A DNA stretch of 47,253 bases from Darwinimomas sp045600945 (GCA_045600945.1 JAZRYX010000075.1:1-47253); one strand, 5' to 3'. Positions 7,384-15,983 are shown, counted from the stretch's first letter. A program made the numbers and translations. Notes: a model not told the origin generated them from the sequence alone.

Positions 7384-8292
7384 ATGGTGGTTAAGAAAGG
7401 TCTCGGAAAAGGACTGGATGCCCTTTTCGGCGAGGAAAAAGCAACAAACGCACAGCAGAAATATACCCAGACATCCGATCGTAAGTCTCTTGCATCGGGT
7501 GAGGTGATGATAAAGATTTCATCCATAGTTCCCAATTCAAACCAGCCAAGAAAGACATTTAATCAGGAAGCGATGGATGAACTTACCGCATCGGTTAAGC
7601 AACACGGAGTATTGACTCCTCTGATTGTAAAACGTGTCGGTGAAAAGTATGAGATCATAGCGGGCGAGAGAAGATGGAGAGCATCTCAGGCAGCAGGAAT
7701 AAAGGAAGTTCCGGTCGTAGTCCGTGATTATGATGACCAGAGTACAGCAGAAATAGCGCTGATTGAGAATCTTCAGAGAGAGGATTTAAATGCCATCGAA
7801 GAAGCGCAGGCATATGAAGAACTCATGGAGATATATCATCTCAATCAGGAGGAAGTAGCCAATAAAGTATCCAAGAACAGATCGACAGTAACAAATGCCC
7901 TGCGTCTTTTAAAGTTAGATGCAGAAGTACAGAAAATGGTCGTAGAAGGAAAACTTTCGGGAGGACATGCAAGAGCCATCCTGGGGCTTTCAGATGCTGC
8001 GATGCAGAAGAAACTGGCTGATGAAATAGTACAGAACAAACTCAGCGTCCGCGAGACGGAAAAAAAGGTAAAAGCCATGTCTCGTAAAAAGACTGGAAAA
8101 GCCTCCAAGACAGAGCCGGATCACAGTTATGACATCTTTTATAAAGAGTATGAAAACAAAATGCAGGATATACTCGGAACGAAGGTAAATATTAACCGCA
8201 AAGACAATTCAAAGGGACGTATAGAGATAGACTATTATTCACAGGATGAGCTTGAAAGGATAATGGATCTGTTTAAGAGCATCAAGGAGTAA
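7384..8292 (+). CDS. parB: Chromosome-partitioning CTPase/DNA-binding protein ParB/Spo0J
   Basis: The 302-residue product starts KKGLGKGLDALFGEE, the ParA-interacting tail. The N-terminal CTP-binding domain has SIVPNSNQPRKTF, the LTPLIVK segment, and GERRWRASQAAG (about residue 92). The parS-reading helix-turn-helix is QEEVANKVSKNRSTVTNALR, and the C-terminal dimerisation domain ends the protein. It loads on parS and slides as a clamp. Two perfect or near-perfect parS sites are in this window. ATG 7384 is followed by an in-frame GTG, either could start; GGAAGGAAG at about 7363-7371 serves as SD. Confidence 0.96.
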   Translation: MVVKKGLGKGLDALFGEEKATNAQQKYTQTSDRKSLASGEVMIKISSIVPNSNQPRKTFNQEAMDELTASVKQHGVLTPLIVKRVGEKYEIIAGERRWRASQAAGIKEVPVVVRDYDDQSTAEIALIENLQREDLNAIEEAQAYEELMEIYHLNQEEVANKVSKNRSTVTNALRLLKLDAEVQKMVVEGKLSGGHARAILGLSDAAMQKKLADEIVQNKLSVRETEKKVKAMSRKKTGKASKTEPDHSYDIFYKEYENKMQDILGTKVNINRKDNSKGRIEIDYYSQDELERIMDLFKSIKE

Positions 8293-8296
8293 TTAA

Positions 8297-8785
8297 ATGG
8301 GTATCACTGAATATCTGATTATAGGATTATGTGTCCTGGTCCTGATCCTCATAGGATTGGTAGTGGGACTTTATATAAAATACAAACGAATCGACAGAGC
8401 ATATAATAGTTTCATGAAAGGCAGAAACGGTGTAAATCTTGAGGATATCATCATGGATATCGAAGAGGATGTCCGCAAATTGGAAAGTGAAGACGAACAG
8501 AATAAGGAAGCGATCAGGTTATTAAACAAGATGCTCAGAGCGTCATTCCAGAAATTAGGAATCATTCACTATAATGCATTCAAGGGACTCGGAGGAAACT
8601 TAAGCTTTGCCGTTGCAGTGCTGGATTACACCAACTCGGGATATATCATTAATTCTGTACATTCAAGAGAAGGCTGTTATGTTTATGTGAAAGCAGTTGA
8701 CTGCGGAAAGACTGATATACTGCTCGGAGCAGAGGAACAGCAGGCTCTTGAGATGGCACTGGGATACATGGAGAGGGAACAGTAA
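8297..8785 (+). CDS. DUF4446 family membrane-anchored protein
   Basis: The 162-residue product has one N-terminal membrane helix (about residues 6-28, IIGLCVLVLILIGLVVGL) followed by a coiled-coil-like acidic stretch and a soluble domain with FQKLGIIHYNAFKGLGGNLSFAVAVLD and GYIINSVHSREGCYVYVKAV. These blocks match DUF4446, a family often found downstream of parB in Clostridia. No biochemical function is known to me. The gene begins four bases after parB and its stop overlaps the gdpP start, so it is co-translated with the segregation and c-di-AMP genes. Confidence 0.85.
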   Translation: MGITEYLIIGLCVLVLILIGLVVGLYIKYKRIDRAYNSFMKGRNGVNLEDIIMDIEEDVRKLESEDEQNKEAIRLLNKMLRASFQKLGIIHYNAFKGLGGNLSFAVAVLDYTNSGYIINSVHSREGCYVYVKAVDCGKTDILLGAEEQQALEMALGYMEREQ

Positions 8786-10797
8786 TGAACAAAGAAAAAA
8801 GCGCATCGAAGATTTTGGGTAAATATCTGCGGTGGCCGATACTTTTTATCGTTCTGATGGTTGCCGCAACTGCGGGAGCCTGTTTCCTGACGAACGATCA
8901 AAGGGTTTTGCTGTTTATGGTCGTAACTACGATGGTAGGTATCATAGCAGCGATAGTTGTTTATTTTTATTACAGACATTCCATCACTAAATCACTTGTC
9001 AGATTTGCTCTGGACACAGACGAGGAACAAGGAAGACTTGCAAAAGAACTAGATGTTCCTTATGCCATTGCGGATAAGGATGGAGTCTTTGTGTGGCACA
9101 ACAGCGCGTTTGAAGAGGCAACAGACAATGACAAATACGCGAGAAGAGACATACAGTCGCTGTTTTTAGATATCGATGACAACGAACTGAAGAAGATCAG
9201 CGAATCGACAGCATTTTCCGAAAAAATCCGTGATAAGGATTTCAAAGTCATCATCCGCAAAACAGTGATTGATGAGGAAATCGCATATGCCCTTTACCTG
9301 TATGATGAAACTGAACTTCGTTATGTTGAGCGAAAGTATGATGATGATACTCAAATAGTCGGACTTATTTATTTGGATAATTACGATGAAGTATCCAAGG
9401 GCTTGGAGGAAGTTAAAAAATCTCTGCTTGTGGCGCTGGTCGACAGGACGGTCGGAAAGTATATTTCGGATATAGACGGCATAGTTAAAAAACTCGAAAA
9501 GGATAAATACATTTTTATTATTAAGAAGATGTATCTGCCGCAGCTTGAGGCCGAAAGATTTGCATTACTTGAAGAAGTTAAAAAGGTAAATATCGGCAAT
9601 GAGATCAAGGTTACGGTTTCAATCGGTATAGGATATGACAGCGAGAGTTTCGCGGAGAATTATGCAAATGCCGGAACTGCCATAGAAATGGCGCTTGCCC
9701 GCGGAGGCGATCAGGCAGTAATCAAAGAGGGAAAGGCGATCCGCTATTACGGAGGAAAGTCACAGTCCATTGAGAAATCCACAAGAGTACGGGCAAGAGT
9801 TAAGGCCGGAGCATTCAGGGAGATTCTTTCCGACAACAACAGAGTTATAATCATGGGACATAAACTCATGGATATCGATTGCCTCGGTGCGGCGATAGGT
9901 ATATGGAAGACTGCAGGGGCGCTCGGAAAATCCGCTCATATAATTATCGGTGAGACATCGGGATCTGTGAAGCAGATGGTGGAACGTTTCCATACGAGCG
10001 ATTATCCGGAAGATATGTTCATTACCAATGCGCAGGCTATGGATTATGCAGATGAGGGAACAGTACTTGTCGTTGTTGATGTTAACAGACCTTCTCTCAC
10101 GGAAGCACCTGAACTCATCGACATTGCAGATACGATAGTAGTATTTGATCATCACCGTCAGGGTACCGAAAGCATAGCTCAGGCAACACTATCTTATATC
10201 GAGCCGTATGCTTCAAGTGCATGCGAGATGATTTCGGAGATAGTACAGTATATCGATGAAGATATCAAGCTGAAGAGTTCGGAAGCTGACGCAATGTTTG
10301 CAGGAATAGCAGTCGATACATATAACTTCACGAATCAGGCCGGTGTGAGAACATTTGAAGCCGCAGCATATCTGAGAAAGAATGGCGCAGATGTTACGAG
10401 AGTCAGAAAGTTGTTCAGAGACAGTCTGGAAGATTATAAGGCAAAGGCCGAAGCCATCCACATGGCGGAAGTATTCAGGAATGCATTTGCTATTTCCGAG
10501 TGTAACGGAGAGGGACTTGAAAGTCCGACTATCATCGGTGCGCAGGCGGCAAACGAGCTTCTGGATATCGAGGGCGTAAAGGCAAGCTTCGTATTCACAA
10601 GATTCAGAAATCAGGTATATGTAAGCGCAAGATCCATCGATGAAGTCAATGTGCAGATAATAATGGAAAGAATGGGCGGCGGAGGACATAGAAGCATCGC
10701 GGGAACTCAGTTGGAGGGAGTAACCGTTGAAGAAGGTATGAACCAGCTCAGAGAACTTCTGTCGGATATGATAAAGAAAGGGGAACTGGAAGAATGA
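8785..10797 (+). CDS. gdpP: Cyclic-di-AMP phosphodiesterase GdpP (PAS - degenerate GGDEF - DHH/DHHA1)
   Basis: The 670-residue product has two N-terminal membrane helices (about 16-34 and 40-60), a PAS-like domain (YAIADKDGVFVWHNSAFEEAT), a degenerate GGDEF domain lacking the GGDEF signature, then a DHH phosphoesterase domain with MGHKLMDIDCLGAAIG, VVDVNRP and VFDHHRQG, and a DHHA1 domain with GGGGHRSIAGTQL. The DHH metal-binding residues are present. This is the architecture of GdpP/YybT, which degrades c-di-AMP and so affects cell-wall and potassium homeostasis. The start overlaps the DUF4446 stop (TAATG) and the end overlaps rplI by 4 bases (ATGA). Confidence 0.96.
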   Translation: MNKEKSASKILGKYLRWPILFIVLMVAATAGACFLTNDQRVLLFMVVTTMVGIIAAIVVYFYYRHSITKSLVRFALDTDEEQGRLAKELDVPYAIADKDGVFVWHNSAFEEATDNDKYARRDIQSLFLDIDDNELKKISESTAFSEKIRDKDFKVIIRKTVIDEEIAYALYLYDETELRYVERKYDDDTQIVGLIYLDNYDEVSKGLEEVKKSLLVALVDRTVGKYISDIDGIVKKLEKDKYIFIIKKMYLPQLEAERFALLEEVKKVNIGNEIKVTVSIGIGYDSESFAENYANAGTAIEMALARGGDQAVIKEGKAIRYYGGKSQSIEKSTRVRARVKAGAFREILSDNNRVIIMGHKLMDIDCLGAAIGIWKTAGALGKSAHIIIGETSGSVKQMVERFHTSDYPEDMFITNAQAMDYADEGTVLVVVDVNRPSLTEAPELIDIADTIVVFDHHRQGTESIAQATLSYIEPYASSACEMISEIVQYIDEDIKLKSSEADAMFAGIAVDTYNFTNQAGVRTFEAAAYLRKNGADVTRVRKLFRDSLEDYKAKAEAIHMAEVFRNAFAISECNGEGLESPTIIGAQAANELLDIEGVKASFVFTRFRNQVYVSARSIDEVNVQIIMERMGGGGHRSIAGTQLEGVTVEEGMNQLRELLSDMIKKGELEE

Positions 10798-11237
10798 AAG
10801 TAGTTCTTTTACAGGATGTTAAGGCCCTGGGCAAAAAGGGAGATGTAGTCGAAGTAAGCGAAGGATATGCAAGAAATTTCCTTCTCGGAAAAAAATATGC
10901 GGTTGAAGCAACAGCTGCAAATCTTAATACACTTAAACTGCAGAAAGCAAATGCTGACAAGATAGCAGCGCAGCAGCTTGCCGAAGCACAGGAGACAGCA
11001 GAAAAACTTTCAAAAGTTACCGTTACGGTAGCAATAAAAGCGGGAGAGAACGGAAAGACTTTCGGATCGGTTTCTTCGAAAGAAATCGCACAGGCACTGG
11101 AAAATCAGGGCATCGTGATTGATAAAAAGAAAATCGTACTTCCGGATGCAATTAAAGAGTTCGGAAAATATGATGTGAAGATCAAACTTCACAAAGATGT
11201 TGCACCAACCGTAAAAGTTAATGTGGTAGAGGAATAA
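10794..11237 (+). CDS. rplI: 50S ribosomal protein L9
   Basis: The 147-residue product begins MKVVLLQDVKALGKKGDVVE and continues VSEGYARNFLL, the L9 N-terminal signature that binds 23S rRNA. A long connecting helix (about 45-75) and the C-terminal domain with GENGKTFGSVSSKEIAQAL are present. It overlaps the gdpP stop by 4 bases and its own stop overlaps the dnaB start (TAATG). The gdpP-rplI-dnaB order is conserved in Firmicutes. Confidence 0.97.
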   Translation: MKVVLLQDVKALGKKGDVVEVSEGYARNFLLGKKYAVEATAANLNTLKLQKANADKIAAQQLAEAQETAEKLSKVTVTVAIKAGENGKTFGSVSSKEIAQALENQGIVIDKKKIVLPDAIKEFGKYDVKIKLHKDVAPTVKVNVVEE

Positions 11238-12574
11238 TGGAAGAAGCATTATTAAAGAGAATACTTCCGCACAGTATAGAAGCAGAGCAGAGCGTTATCG
11301 GATCGATGCTCATGGATAAAGATGCCATACCTGCTGCTGTTGATATACTGAATAAGGAAGATTTCTATTCAACTCAATACGGAATAATGTTTGAGTGTAT
11401 GGTCGAACTGTTCAACGAAGCAAAGCCCATAGACCTTATTACTGTGCAGAATCGTCTTAAAGAAAAAGATGTTCCGCCGGAGATTGCGAGCCTTGAAGCC
11501 GTTAAGGATATCATAAGTGCCGTACCTACATCTACAAATGTTAAATCGTATGCAAATATCGTTCATGAGAAAGCCGTGATGAGAAGACTCATCAGGACCA
11601 GTGAAGATATTGCAAACAACTGTTATTCGGGAAAGCAGCCGTTGGATGAAATACTCGAAGATACAGAAAAAAACATATTCAATGTCATTCAGCAGAAGAG
11701 TCGCACAGAGCTGACGCCTATCGGGGTAGTTGCAGAAACCGTTCTTAACAAAATAGAGAAAGCCAGCAAGACCAAAGAAAAGATTACGGGTATACCTACG
11801 GGATTCAGTGATCTTGATTATATGACCACCGGATTTCAACCATCTGATCTCGTGCTCGTGGCAGCGCGTCCTTCTATGGGTAAGACTGCGCTTGTACTTA
11901 ACATAGTAAGACATGTGGCAATGAAGAAAAAGAGACCCTGTATGATATTCTCTTTGGAAATGAGCAAGGAACAGCTGGTCAACCGTATGCTGAGCATGGA
12001 ATCGGATATAAATTCACAGAAGTTGCGTACCGGAGAACTGGGAGATGCAGACTGGGAACAGCTTGTTCAAGCTGTTATGGAGGTCAGCAATGCTCCTCTT
12101 ACAATAGATGATACCCCGGGAATCACGGTTACCGAACTCAGAAGCAAGTGCAGGAAGGTTAAACTGGAAAAAGGACTTGACCTTATAGTAATTGACTATC
12201 TACAGCTGATGAGCAGCAGCAATAAAAGAAGCGAGAACCGTCAGCAGGAAGTATCGGAGATATCAAGAAACCTCAAGGCACTGGCAAGAGAGATGGAGTG
12301 TCCGGTTATAGCATTATCACAGCTTTCACGTGCTCCGGATCAGAGACCGGATCACAGGCCGCAGCTTTCGGATCTGAGAGAATCCGGCTCGATTGAGCAG
12401 GATGCGGATGTTGTAATGTTTATTTACAGAGATGAACGATACAATCCGGATACGGAGCATCCCGGCGAGGCAGAGCTCATAGTGGCAAAGCAGCGTAACG
12501 GCCCTACGGGAACAGTTAATCTAGTATGGAAAGAAGATACCACTAAATTTGTCAGTATGGCAAAAAACAGATAA
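11237..12574 (+). CDS. dnaB: Replicative DNA helicase DnaB (DnaC in Bacillus)
   Basis: The 445-residue product has the N-terminal DnaB domain (LLKRILPHSIEAEQSVIGSML) and a RecA-type ATPase domain with Walker A AARPSMGKTALVLN (about residue 206), Walker B LIVIDYLQLM, and the motif GSIEQDADVVMFIYRDERY. The hexameric helicase unwinds DNA at the replication fork. No intein is present. The start overlaps the rplI stop. Translation ends inside a bidirectional terminator shared with the ferredoxin gene on the other strand, which closes the par operon. Confidence 0.97.
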   Translation: MEEALLKRILPHSIEAEQSVIGSMLMDKDAIPAAVDILNKEDFYSTQYGIMFECMVELFNEAKPIDLITVQNRLKEKDVPPEIASLEAVKDIISAVPTSTNVKSYANIVHEKAVMRRLIRTSEDIANNCYSGKQPLDEILEDTEKNIFNVIQQKSRTELTPIGVVAETVLNKIEKASKTKEKITGIPTGFSDLDYMTTGFQPSDLVLVAARPSMGKTALVLNIVRHVAMKKKRPCMIFSLEMSKEQLVNRMLSMESDINSQKLRTGELGDADWEQLVQAVMEVSNAPLTIDDTPGITVTELRSKCRKVKLEKGLDLIVIDYLQLMSSSNKRSENRQQEVSEISRNLKALAREMECPVIALSQLSRAPDQRPDHRPQLSDLRESGSIEQDADVVMFIYRDERYNPDTEHPGEAELIVAKQRNGPTGTVNLVWKEDTTKFVSMAKNR

Positions 12575-12614
12575 AAAAAGATACCGGACACATCAAGTGC
12601 CCGGTATCTTTTTT
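12574..12614. terminator. Bidirectional intrinsic terminator between dnaB and ferredoxin gene
   Basis: AAAAAAGATACCGG (12574-12587) pairs perfectly with CCGGTATCTTTTTT (12601-12614), a 14-bp stem. T tracts are present on both strands, and the genes on either side converge. Confidence 0.9.
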
Positions 12615-12624
12615 CTAATATGTA

Positions 12625-12795
12625 TTATTCTGCCTTAATAGCACCTGTCGGGCAAGCACCCTCACAAGCTCCACAGTCGATGCAAGCTGAAGCGTCAACA
12701 ACCATCTTGCCATCGCCATCAGAAATAGCGCCTACAGGACATGTTCCTGCACAAGCTCCGCAGCTAACACAACTATCATCAATAACATGTGCCAT
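12625..12795 (-). CDS. Small 2[4Fe-4S] ferredoxin
   Basis: The 56-residue product starts at ATG (complement 12793-12795) and has two CX2CX2CX3C clusters: Cys 9, 12, 15, 19 and Cys 38, 41, 44, 48, each followed by Pro. This is the clostridial low-potential ferredoxin of standard size, an electron carrier for pyruvate:ferredoxin oxidoreductase, hydrogenase or Rnf. A very strong SD, AAGGAGG, sits seven bases before the ATG. It has its own promoter (12838-12866) and terminator, so it is monocistronic. It is too short for most ORF cut-offs. Confidence 0.95.
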   Translation of the reverse strand: MAHVIDDSCVSCGACAGTCPVGAISDGDGKMVVDASACIDCGACEGACPTGAIKAE

Positions 12796-12837
12796 CGTAA
12801 TACCTCCTTGTAAAATGTTCGAACCTTTACCTACAAT

Positions 12838-12866
12838 ATTCTACTATTTTTTTTTTAAAATAGCAA
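12838..12866 (-). promoter_or_regulatory. Predicted sigma-A promoter of the ferredoxin gene
   Basis: On the minus strand TTGCTA (12866-12861) and TAGAAT (12843-12838) are 17 bp apart. The spacer contains ten consecutive As, which can bend DNA. Confidence 0.65.
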
Positions 12867-12878
12867 TAAAAGTATATT

Positions 12879-14519
12879 TTACTGCTTTTTGAACGCCTCC
12901 CAGGTTTCCACGGATTCCATTCCGAGCTTCCATGCCGCGATACCGGCAAGGTTATAGCTTCTTCCCAGATTTATCTTGGCTCTTAGTGAATCAACGTCTT
13001 CCATCCAAATATAATGATCGCGGTATTGTCCGTAGTTCTGCCCCAGTTCATCGTCCCAGGAAAGATCGACGTGATTATCTTTGATCCATTTTGCAGCAGT
13101 ATCAAGCCCTACAGCCTGACTTGAAACGCTGCCGTTTTCAATATTCCATATGCGGGTGTAGAAAGGAACGCCGTTTATAAGCTGATTGGCCGGTACCTGA
13201 GACAGACATCCGCGCAATCCCTCATCTACGAAAGGAAGGCTTGCCACGCTTCCGGCATCTCCGCCGGCATAGTGTTCGTCATAACCCATATTGATGACAT
13301 AATCTGCGCATTCAGCCTGACTGTCACGCCCGTAAAAGACATTAAAAGACTGCATGTTAGGATTGTCTATGGAGAGGACTATACCATCTTTTCTGCAGCT
13401 GACGGATAGTTCTCTGATAAATTCAATAAAATGAGGACCACAGGCCTCCTCAAGTTTTTCAAAATCAACATTGATTCCGTCAATCTCGTACTCTTTAACT
13501 TCAGCCAGCATTTGCTTTATTAGATTCTGACGGGAAGCGAAAGATGAAAGCAAGGTCGTTGAATTCAGATTTGTACTGAAATTGTTGACCAAAGCCCAGA
13601 CTTTGATTTTTTGATCATGAGCATAAGAAACATAATCGTGGCTGGCAAGAGATTTGATGGTTCCGTTATTATCAAGTACAAAGAACCAGGTTGGCGAAAC
13701 AACATTTACGCCGGTCGTTCTGTCAAGTAATTCGGGAAGATATTTATTTGAAGACATGGTTTCCAACTGATGCCACACCAGGACAATCTCATTTTCCATA
13801 AGAATATGAGAGTAAACGGGATTGTTGTATGAGATGACAGGCTCAATGGATTTACGCTCTTTGAGACACTTTGTCTCAATATATCCCGGAAGACCCGTCG
13901 AGGTAAGAATTCTGGACCAGCCATCTTCATCATCTTTAATAATGGTGACGGTATCACCTTCATCTAACTCGACGATTCCGCGCTGAAGCTGAGACTGACC
14001 TGTGCGAAGCATAGTCTGCTTGCTGATTTGAGCAGTCTCGTATGGGTCGCGGGAATCATTGATATATACTCTTTTTGCCGTATCGTTTAGGTATTCGGAG
14101 TAATAAATACTGCTTCTGGAGGATATAAAATCCATAGACAGGTAGATTTTTCCGTTCTCGGAAATGATACGCGGGGACGAAGAAGCGGTCTCGTCCACAA
14201 GAGGGAAAAATTCAATATTATCCGGCAGAGTATAAATAATGGACTCTATACTGCTGTCCCAGTAGAATTTATTGTTGATATAATCATTGACCCAATCGAT
14301 AGGAATGTATGCCTGATTGTTTTTGAAGAGACCTTTGATATTTTGAAGAGAATAATCGTAAATGACGGCTATTTTATCACCGGAAACATCAAAGAGATCG
14401 GTTTGCGAAATAATCTCGCTGTTAGTCTTGGACTCTCTGTTTCGCTCATAGGTAAAGAATCCCAGCAAACAAGCTGCGATCAGAACCAAAACTATTATAA
14501 CGGTGAGTAATTTTTTCAT
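12879..14519 (-). CDS. Membrane-anchored GH18-family protein with SH3 domain
   Basis: The 546-residue product has an N-terminal membrane anchor or uncleaved signal (MKKLLTVIIVLVLIAACLLG), a copper-amine-oxidase-N-like domain (NNQAYIPIDWVNDYIN...YLSMDFI), a bacterial SH3 domain (about 165-220, GWSRI...GYIETKCL) and a GH18 domain. The catalytic motif is DGINVDFE with the proton donor near Glu354, so it appears active. Architecturally it resembles spore/cell-wall YaaH-type glycosidases that act on peptidoglycan or chitin-like sugars, but the substrate is not predictable. AGGAGG lies 10 bases before the ATG at 14519; a TTG at 14540 would give seven more residues and is less likely. It is divergent from mecA. 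Confidence 0.88.
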   Translation of the reverse strand: MKKLLTVIIVLVLIAACLLGFFTYERNRESKTNSEIISQTDLFDVSGDKIAVIYDYSLQNIKGLFKNNQAYIPIDWVNDYINNKFYWDSSIESIIYTLPDNIEFFPLVDETASSSPRIISENGKIYLSMDFISSRSSIYYSEYLNDTAKRVYINDSRDPYETAQISKQTMLRTGQSQLQRGIVELDEGDTVTIIKDDEDGWSRILTSTGLPGYIETKCLKERKSIEPVISYNNPVYSHILMENEIVLVWHQLETMSSNKYLPELLDRTTGVNVVSPTWFFVLDNNGTIKSLASHDYVSYAHDQKIKVWALVNNFSTNLNSTTLLSSFASRQNLIKQMLAEVKEYEIDGINVDFEKLEEACGPHFIEFIRELSVSCRKDGIVLSIDNPNMQSFNVFYGRDSQAECADYVINMGYDEHYAGGDAGSVASLPFVDEGLRGCLSQVPANQLINGVPFYTRIWNIENGSVSSQAVGLDTAAKWIKDNHVDLSWDDELGQNYGQYRDHYIWMEDVDSLRAKINLGRSYNLAGIAAWKLGMESVETWEAFKKQ

Positions 14520-14550
14520 ACTAAAAGGGCCTCCTGACAAGGTCCTTTAT

Positions 14551-14578
14551 AGTATAAATCAAAACCAGGATTTGTAAA
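14551..14578 (-). promoter_or_regulatory. Predicted sigma-A promoter of the GH18 gene
   Basis: On the minus strand TTTACA (14578-14573) and TATACT (14556-14551) are separated by 16 bp, placing the start about 25 nt before the ATG. Confidence 0.6.
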
Positions 14579-14631
14579 AGCACCTCTTCAGCTTCTTTAT
14601 CCGGACTCCGCACCTCCTTTCATACATTAAA

Positions 14632-14929
14632 TCCCCCGCAAGGTCAATATGTTTCATTTTGTCAGGATGCGACACATCATATACGGGGACTGAACCGGTT
14701 GTTTTTTTGCTCTTTGTATGCCATACGAAGACAATAATAGGGGACAACCGGCCTATCAAGGCTTTCGACAGCCCGGTGGATACGTTTTGGGGAATCTGCG
14801 GTTGATAGATTCTTGTTGAGGGGAATATTCACCTGTCTGTCCGAATGCTTCGGGGAGAATATAGCAGAAAAAAACAGATTTTATAAAATAGAACCTTTGT
14901 TCCGGACGGCATTCCGTCCACCCTCAACA
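14632..14929 (+). ncRNA. Candidate large structured RNA of four tandem stem domains
   Basis: The 478-bp gap between the GH18 gene and mecA holds four adjacent domains closed by long-range stems. Domain 0: CCCCG (14634-14638)/CGGGG (14684-14688). Domain 1: CCGGTTGT (14695-14702)/ACAACCGG (14744-14751), containing the 9-bp hairpin TCTTTGTAT/ATACGAAGA (14711-14731). Domain 2: CTATCAA (14753-14759)/TTGATAG (14802-14808), with inner GGCT/AGCC and CCG-TGGAT/ATCTG-CGG. Domain 3: TGTTGAGGG (14814-14822)/CCCTCAACA (14921-14929), containing ATATTC/GAATAT (14825-14862), CCGAA/TTCGG, GAAC/GTTC and GGACGG-CATT-CCGTCC (14904-14919). U-G pairs form only on the plus strand. No promoter or terminator is convincing and no known RNA family was recognised. 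Ends are the outermost stems. Confidence 0.55.
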
Positions 14930-14932
14930 CTG

Positions 14933-14961
14933 TTGATTATTTGGTTTTATAGGAGTATTAT
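14933..14961 (+). promoter_or_regulatory. Predicted sigma-A promoter of mecA
   Basis: TTGATT (14933-14938) and TATTAT (14956-14961) are 17 bp apart; the predicted start at about 14968 is just before the SD. This makes mecA independent of the structured region upstream. Confidence 0.6.
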
Positions 14962-14996
14962 TATCTTTGAAGGTTATCGGGAAGGAGAAAAATGAC

Positions 14997-15686
14997 ATGA
15001 AAATTGAAAAAATCAATGACTTTCAGATCAGGTGCATCCTTACGAGCGATGATCTCCGAAAAAGGAATCTTAATATAAAAGAACTTTCTTATGGTTCCGA
15101 AAAAGTCAGAGCATTATTTCAGGAAATGATGGAGAGGGCTTCGGATGAAGTGGGCTTTGATTCCGAAGATTTTCCGCTTACCATAGAGGCTATTCCATGT
15201 AAGAATCAGAGCCTGGTACTTGTAATTACCAAGGTAGAGACACCGGATGAATTAAATGCAAGATACGCCAGATTCTCTCCGCCTATTCAGGAGTCGTCGA
15301 AAATGGAGGATGTCATATCCCTTATACGACAGGGAGTACCGTTTACAAACGCAGATCCTGCCGGACAAAAGCTGGTATCGGATGCAGCGGGAGGAATCAA
15401 CAGAGCATTCGTATTTTCAAGCCTGGACAAAGCAATAGAAGCTGCCAATGCATTGGTGGGAGGATATAACGGAAAGAACTCTCTGTATAAGAATCCGCAG
15501 ACCAAGGAATTTTATCTCTACCTGCAGGATGACGGTGATAACCCGACTCTTTATGCAAGCACATGCAATGTTCTTTCTGAATATGCAAGTGTTTCAACAC
15601 ACAATGATTTGGGACTCAGTTATATGAATGAGCACTTCGAGCTTATCATCAAAGATAATGCGCTGAAAGCACTTTCCTGCATCTGA
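14997..15686 (+). CDS. mecA: Adaptor protein MecA (ClpCP substrate adaptor)
   Basis: The 229-residue product begins MKIEKINDFQIRCILTSDDL and continues KELSYGSEKVRALFQEMM, the MecA N-terminal substrate-binding domain. An acidic linker region (about 95-120) precedes the C-terminal ClpC-binding domain with YLYLQDDGDNPTLYASTCNVLSEYA. MecA targets regulators to ClpC-ClpP; in Bacillus it acts on ComK. AAGGAG (14982-14987) is nine bases before ATG 14997; an in-frame upstream start at 14967 lies before the SD and is unlikely. A bidirectional terminator follows. Confidence 0.92.
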   Translation: MKIEKINDFQIRCILTSDDLRKRNLNIKELSYGSEKVRALFQEMMERASDEVGFDSEDFPLTIEAIPCKNQSLVLVITKVETPDELNARYARFSPPIQESSKMEDVISLIRQGVPFTNADPAGQKLVSDAAGGINRAFVFSSLDKAIEAANALVGGYNGKNSLYKNPQTKEFYLYLQDDGDNPTLYASTCNVLSEYASVSTHNDLGLSYMNEHFELIIKDNALKALSCI

Positions 15687-15691
15687 AAGGA

Positions 15692-15731
15692 CATAATAAA
15701 AAGACCGGAACAAACAGGTCTTTTTATTATG
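15692..15731. terminator. Bidirectional intrinsic terminator between mecA and DUF1858 gene
   Basis: CATAATAAAAAGACC (15692-15706) and GGTCTTTTTATTATG (15717-15731) form a perfect 15-bp stem with a 10-nt loop between two convergent genes. Confidence 0.85.
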
Positions 15732-15738
15732 CATGAAA

Positions 15739-15933
15739 TCATTTAACGATTTCGTTGATTTTTGCAACAAGAGCATCGCAGTCGATACCGTGAACTGCAC
15801 AAGCCTGCTCAAGTGACTCCATCTGTGATGCCGGGCATCCGAGACAATGCATTCCTGCGCCCATAAGAATAGGAGCAATGCCGTCGCTGACCTGAAGAAG
15901 TTCACCTATCTTCATATCTTTGCTTACAGCCAT
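15739..15933 (-). CDS. DUF1858 domain protein (hybrid-cluster-disulfide-reductase-related type)
   Basis: The 64-residue product has KDMKIGELLQVSDGIAPILMGAGMHCLGCPASQMESLEQAC, the compact DUF1858 helical domain with the CxxC pair in HCLGCPA. Short stand-alone members are common in Clostridia; their role is unproven, and redox or metal binding through the CxxC is inference. ATG at 15933 follows AAAGGAGGG; the longer frame to 15990 has no SD. Upstream on the minus strand is an extended -10 (TGGTATAAC, near 15967-15975). Confidence 0.85.
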   Translation of the reverse strand: MAVSKDMKIGELLQVSDGIAPILMGAGMHCLGCPASQMESLEQACAVHGIDCDALVAKINEIVK

Positions 15934-15954
15934 GATAAAAAGCCCTCCTTTATC

Positions 15955-15970
15955 TAACATTTTAATGTTA
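15955..15970. repeat. Dyad TAACATT-TT-AATGTTA overlapping the DUF1858 promoter
   Basis: TAACATT (15955-15961) and AATGTTA (15964-15970) are exact inverted repeats spaced by TT. They overlap the extended -10 of the DUF1858 gene at about the start site, as an operator would. No regulator is assigned. Confidence 0.4.
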
Positions 15971-15983
15971 TACCATTTTAGCG

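Noticed and set aside
12323..12338. CTTTCACGTGCTCC in dnaB resembling parS
   Set aside because: Only the left half matches the palindrome; the right half has four mismatches.
12620..12892. 90-codon plus-strand frame after dnaB
   Set aside because: It is the antisense shadow of the ferredoxin gene, whose two cysteine clusters, SD and promoter are clear on the minus strand.
14559..14759. 66-codon minus-strand open frame upstream of the GH18 gene
   Set aside because: No recognisable family, no SD, and it covers the GH18 promoter and the structured domains; the base pairing pattern explains the sequence better.
14590..14935. tmRNA, RNase P RNA, SRP RNA or 6S RNA
   Set aside because: None of the conserved sequence blocks (tRNA-like ends and tag frame, AGGAAAGTCC core, SRP tetraloop region) was found on either strand.
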